Positions 61,549 to 64,000 of a stretch of 64,000 bases of DNA are shown piece by piece. Numbering within the stretch: the first letter of the stretch is position 1; each line of letters starts with the position of its first letter. A program made the position numbers and the translations under genes. Location of the stretch: contig CAVPUY010000009.1 of assembly GCA_963709075.1 (NCBI GenBank), positions 558,001-622,000 on the forward strand. Direction: 5' to 3'. The notes under the pieces are model-generated. The model saw nothing but the letters and a program-made list of their open reading frames with translations, ran no database searches and had not been told where the DNA came from. The DNA is from Palsa-506 sp963709075. Lineage in GTDB: Bacteria; Actinomycetota; Actinomycetes; Streptosporangiales; Streptosporangiaceae.

Positions 61549-62148
61549 TCAGGCAAGACCTGCCACAGCGGCCGGGACGTTCGCTCGCGTCGTCGACGGG
61601 CACCTGGCCTGGCGGTGACCTCCGGGTCCGCTGGGGCGGAGGCCGCCCGTCTGCGTACGGCGGCGGCCTCGCGGGGCTAACCGGGATTCCCGGGGGCAGG
61701 CGGAGCGCCGGCCCGGACAAGGATTCCCGCCGTAGATCAGCAGCGAGGCGATGAAGCTCACCGCCATCGCATACGACCACCAGTTGCTCTTGGTGATCAG
61801 GGTGAGGATTCCCGCCCCGACTGTGACCACGATCGCCGCGGCGCCCCAGATGGCCAGCCTGCGCCACCGGCTCCCCGCCCGCGCCGCGGCCCGGACGACC
61901 ACGAACGCGCCGGCGAGCAATCCCGCGGCCACGACGATGTGCGCGGCCAGGAACGCGATGGTGGCGGCGTGGGCGGCTCCGGTGGCCTCGGATGGCAGGC
62001 CGAGCAGGTTCACCGCCATGCCGAGCAGGAACTCGACGGCCAGGAACATTACCTGGTTGCGCGAGTGAAGCCGCGCCCCGGCCAGGCCCACGCGGGCGGC
62101 CGCGTCGCCTGGGCCTGCCGCCGGCCCGGCGGGAGCGGCCCCGCTCAC
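61549..62148 (-). CDS. four-helix membrane protein of unknown function
   Basis: About 199 residues from GTG 62148. Four hydrophobic segments (VMFLAVEFLLGMAVNLLGL; IAFLAAHIVVAAGLLAGAFVVV; LAIWGAAAIVVTVGAGILTLI; WWSYAMAVSFIASLLIYGG). After the last one the frame continues as an Arg/Pro-rich tail that looks unnatural, so the true C terminus may be in another frame near 61730. The GTG overlaps the stop of a short upstream frame (GTGA). Confidence 0.65.
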   Translation of the reverse strand: MSGAAPAGPAAGPGDAAARVGLAGARLHSRNQVMFLAVEFLLGMAVNLLGLPSEATGAAHAATIAFLAAHIVVAAGLLAGAFVVVRAAARAGSRWRRLAIWGAAAIVVTVGAGILTLITKSNWWSYAMAVSFIASLLIYGGNPCPGRRSACPRESRLAPRGRRRTQTGGLRPSGPGGHRQARCPSTTRANVPAAVAGLA

Positions 62149-62228
62149 CGCCGCCTCGCGTAGAGCCGGGCCGTGACCGGGCCGAACACCGCCACCAGCG
62201 CCGCTGCCGCGAGGAGGATCCGGGCCAC
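62145..62228 (-). CDS. 27-residue single-pass membrane peptide
   Basis: From GTG 62228: a hydrophobic helix (ARILLAAAALVAVFGPV) and basic end (ARLYARRR). Its TGA overlaps the GTG of the downstream membrane gene, a coupling arrangement that supports translation. No strong ribosome binding site. Function unknown. Confidence 0.4.
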   Translation of the reverse strand: MARILLAAAALVAVFGPVTARLYARRR

Positions 62229-62383
62229 CTGGCGACTCTACCCGCACCTGCGTACGCCCGCTGGCTGACGCACCGACTCCGGGGACGGCCTGACCCTCTA
62301 ATCGGCTGCCGCACCTGCTGGCCTGCTAACGACTCGTCGGCCGTCCCCGGCCACAACTCTCCGACCTGCTGGGCGTGACCTAT

Positions 62384-62637
62384 TTAGAGTGCCCGGCAAT
62401 TGGATAACTTGAGGCGCTTGGTGGTCGGCCGGGTGTCCCAGCGGTAGTGCTTGCGGGCTCGCTGGATGAGCTGGCGGATGGTGACGAGCGCGGCGGCGAG
62501 GTAGAGGTAGAAGTCCACGATCGTGGCGTCGCGCGCGGTAGCCCGTCGCAGCTTGCCGTAGCCATTCATCCACGCATGCGTGCGCTCGATCACCCAGCGG
62601 GTGCCGGCCTGGCGCTCTAAAGAGCTTGCCCCCCACC
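62384..62637 (-). pseudogene. C-terminal fragment of an IS5-family transposase
   Basis: The frame encodes RWVIERTHAWMNGYGKLRR, the conserved DDE region end of IS5/IS4-type transposases (W-ER-H-W-N pattern), then a helical tail (YLAAALVTIRQLI). The N-terminal two thirds of the transposase are missing. It joins directly, in frame, to an integrase-like sequence, so it marks an insertion or deletion scar. Confidence 0.75.
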
Positions 62638-63127
62638 CCAGCGCCGCCCGGCGCGACTTGTTCTCCGGAACCGGGCTGACGACAGGGCCCCGGCCGAAGT
62701 GCCGGTGGAACGCGTAAAAGCCGCAGACGACGGTCAGAGTGTGCGCAGTCGTCGCGGGCGTATACCCCGAAGCGGAACTGGCTTACCTGTCTTCGGGTTG
62801 ACCGGCCCAGCAGGGTAGCCGCCCGGTCGCCTGATCCCAGCCGGCGTCCACCGCCCACAGCAGTCGGAACCAGCGCAGCAGGTCATACCCGTAACTCCGG
62901 CACGTTAGCGGGCTGACGTCGCTCAGCTGCAGGTCCCGCAGGTAGCTGCTGACCGACTCGATCTCACGGCCAGCCGCGTCGATCACCACGTACGGCAAGG
63001 ACAGCGACGAACCCTTCACCACCGCACCGACCCGCGGAAGGTCTGCCCTCCCGTCTATCAGGTCAAGGTGCGGCCCAGAAAACCCAAACCCATCAGGTTC
63101 CGTCACGAGGGAAGATCCTGCATGCAC
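62638..63127 (-). pseudogene. decayed N-terminal part of a tyrosine recombinase/integrase
   Basis: The core-binding domain is recognisable in SYLRDLQLSDVSPLTCRSYGYDLLRWFRLLW and WDQATG (frame from 63127), then PVNPKTGKPVP in a second frame and YTPATTAHTLTVVCGFYAFH with GRGPVVSPVPENKSRR in a third. The catalytic domain is absent; the sequence passes into IS5 transposase. Multiple frame breaks and truncation mark a true pseudogene. Confidence 0.7.
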
Positions 63128-63748
63128 ATCGCGTCACTGCGCTACCCGCACGCTCGGATAGTGCAGTCAACGGAGCTTTCCCGCTCCACTGCCATCTCGT
63201 GCGAGCGGGCGGCCGGGTCAAGGACCGGGCCAGGCCCGGCCGCGCAGCGGCGCCCCCAGGGCGTCCTTGACGCGACAGCCTGCGAGCCGATAGTGCCCCG
63301 CGGCGGGAAAGGAAGGACCCGCCGGCCCAGGCCTTCGCGCTGAGCGCAGACCCCTGCTCAGGCAACGCATCCAGCGCTTCCACCTTGACGCCCGGGCCGA
63401 TGGACGGCACCTCGTTCAGCGTTCAGAGCGGCGAGGCACCGCTTGGCCGGTAATCTGGGCGGCTTCGGGGGGGAATACCGGGGCCGCGACCACCACGGCC
63501 GATGAAACTCGGCGTACCCGCACCTGGGGATCGGGACGGTGGTTGCTCACGCCGGTCATGATCACACCTGCCCGGTCCGCAGGCGATTCCCTGCCCGGCG
63601 AAGCGGTCATACCTGCCCCTTGCGACTCGCCTATGTCCCAGTCCTATTCGCCGTCGAACTCGGCAACGGAACGAGGTGATAATATCCGGCCGATGCCCGC
63701 GATAGGCCAGCTCCCGGCGTCTTGTGGTTTTTCCCCGCTACCCCGAAG
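63128..63748. other. long region without a convincing gene
   Basis: 620 bp downstream of the integrase start. One small minus-strand frame (63416-63559, 47 residues) begins MTGVSN like the peptide at 58744 but has no recognised domain. Gataatat at about 63677 could be part of a promoter for the plus-strand gene at 63749. Otherwise nothing was identified. Confidence 0.4.
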
Positions 63749-64000
63749 ATGACCACGGTCCTGATCACGCAGTGCCTTCAGCGCGATTTCGTCGACCCGA
63801 TAGGCCCGCATGATCCCCTGCCCAACCTGCTGCATGTCGGCTACAGCGAAGCGGCTCGTCTCCTCGGGCCCGAGCCTTCGGCGGGACCGCTGGCGCAGCT
63901 GATCGACTGGGCCCGCAGCCTGGCCCCGGACGCCATCGACCTCATCCACATCCGCGACTGGCACGATGCTGACGATCCCGCCCAGCGCGAGCACCTGGAG
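63749..64000 (+). CDS. isochorismatase-like cysteine hydrolase, 3' end cut by window edge
   Basis: First 84 residues only. MTTVLITQCLQRDFVDP has the conserved Asp of the isochorismatase/nicotinamidase family near the start, followed by LIHIRDWHDADDPAQ, the usual second block; the catalytic Cys would lie beyond the window. The insertion GYSEAARLLGPEPSAGPL is typical of long members. Substrate unknown. Confidence 0.75.
   Translation, partial: MTTVLITQCLQRDFVDPIGPHDPLPNLLHVGYSEAARLLGPEPSAGPLAQLIDWARSLAPDAIDLIHIRDWHDADDPAQREHLE

Noticed and set aside
1..64000. tRNA, rRNA or riboswitch genes
   Set aside because: No cloverleaf-like segment, conserved rRNA stretch or known riboswitch core was recognised by eye; a covariance search was not possible here.

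Overview
The window is GC-rich (roughly 70%), has actinobacterial-type genes with GGAGG-like ribosome binding sites, and carries a DosR/DevR-type dormancy gene set. Members are a DosR-like response regulator, Acg-type nitroreductases, many universal stress proteins, an Rv1733c-like membrane protein, DUF1918 and a 3b-type NiFe hydrogenase. Together with an F420-type luciferase-like oxidoreductase and L-lysine 6-aminotransferase, this points to a non-mycobacterial actinomycete. The genus cannot be read from this sequence. No rRNA, tRNA or CRISPR array was seen.

0-40 kb is a hypoxia/energy-storage island. It holds the regulator and Acg nitroreductase; divergent gap and prpE; a hydrogenase large subunit with its protease; a CoA-transferase; an acyl-CoA dehydrogenase - MaoC hydratase - fixABCX - phaC operon; a CBS/BON protein; the other hydrogenase genes (hyhB, cNMP-binding protein, hyhG, hyhS) on the opposite strand; a DevS-like sensor that lacks its phospho-acceptor histidine; acuC; cydDC; a phaB-phaA-phaC-phasin locus; five more universal stress proteins; phosphoketolase; and a second Acg nitroreductase. 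A 15-bp palindrome close to GGGACCTTNGGCCCT recurs in front of the regulator and most of these units. I read it as a DosR-like operator, so the island looks like one regulon that manages reducing power (H2/NAD(P)H, ETF, quinone), acyl-CoA and PHA reserves under oxygen limitation.

40-50 kb is mixed. It has an ECF sigma factor fused to a zinc-finger anti-sigma-like domain and a membrane segment, a GNAT acetyltransferase, lysine catabolism (lat plus aldehyde dehydrogenase), a patatin phospholipase, an HdeD-like membrane protein, a DksA/TraR-type zinc finger protein and a secreted protein of eight Cys-bearing repeats.

50-64 kb is accessory: an SPFH/ribbon-helix-helix pair, small repeat proteins, a methyltransferase, a VOC protein, a divergent HxlR regulator/membrane protein pair with a clear AT-rich operator region, a class V aminotransferase-fold protein, an LLM oxidoreductase, a secreted ASH-domain/beta-propeller protein, IS5 and integrase remnants, and the start of an isochorismatase-like hydrolase at the right edge.

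Several otherwise complete genes (phaA, xfp, the patatin, the GNAT, the CBS/BON gene, the propeller gene) each need one or two single-base corrections to read through. The number and kind of breaks suggest base-level sequence error more than gene decay, except in the mobile-element scar near 62.4-63.1 kb.
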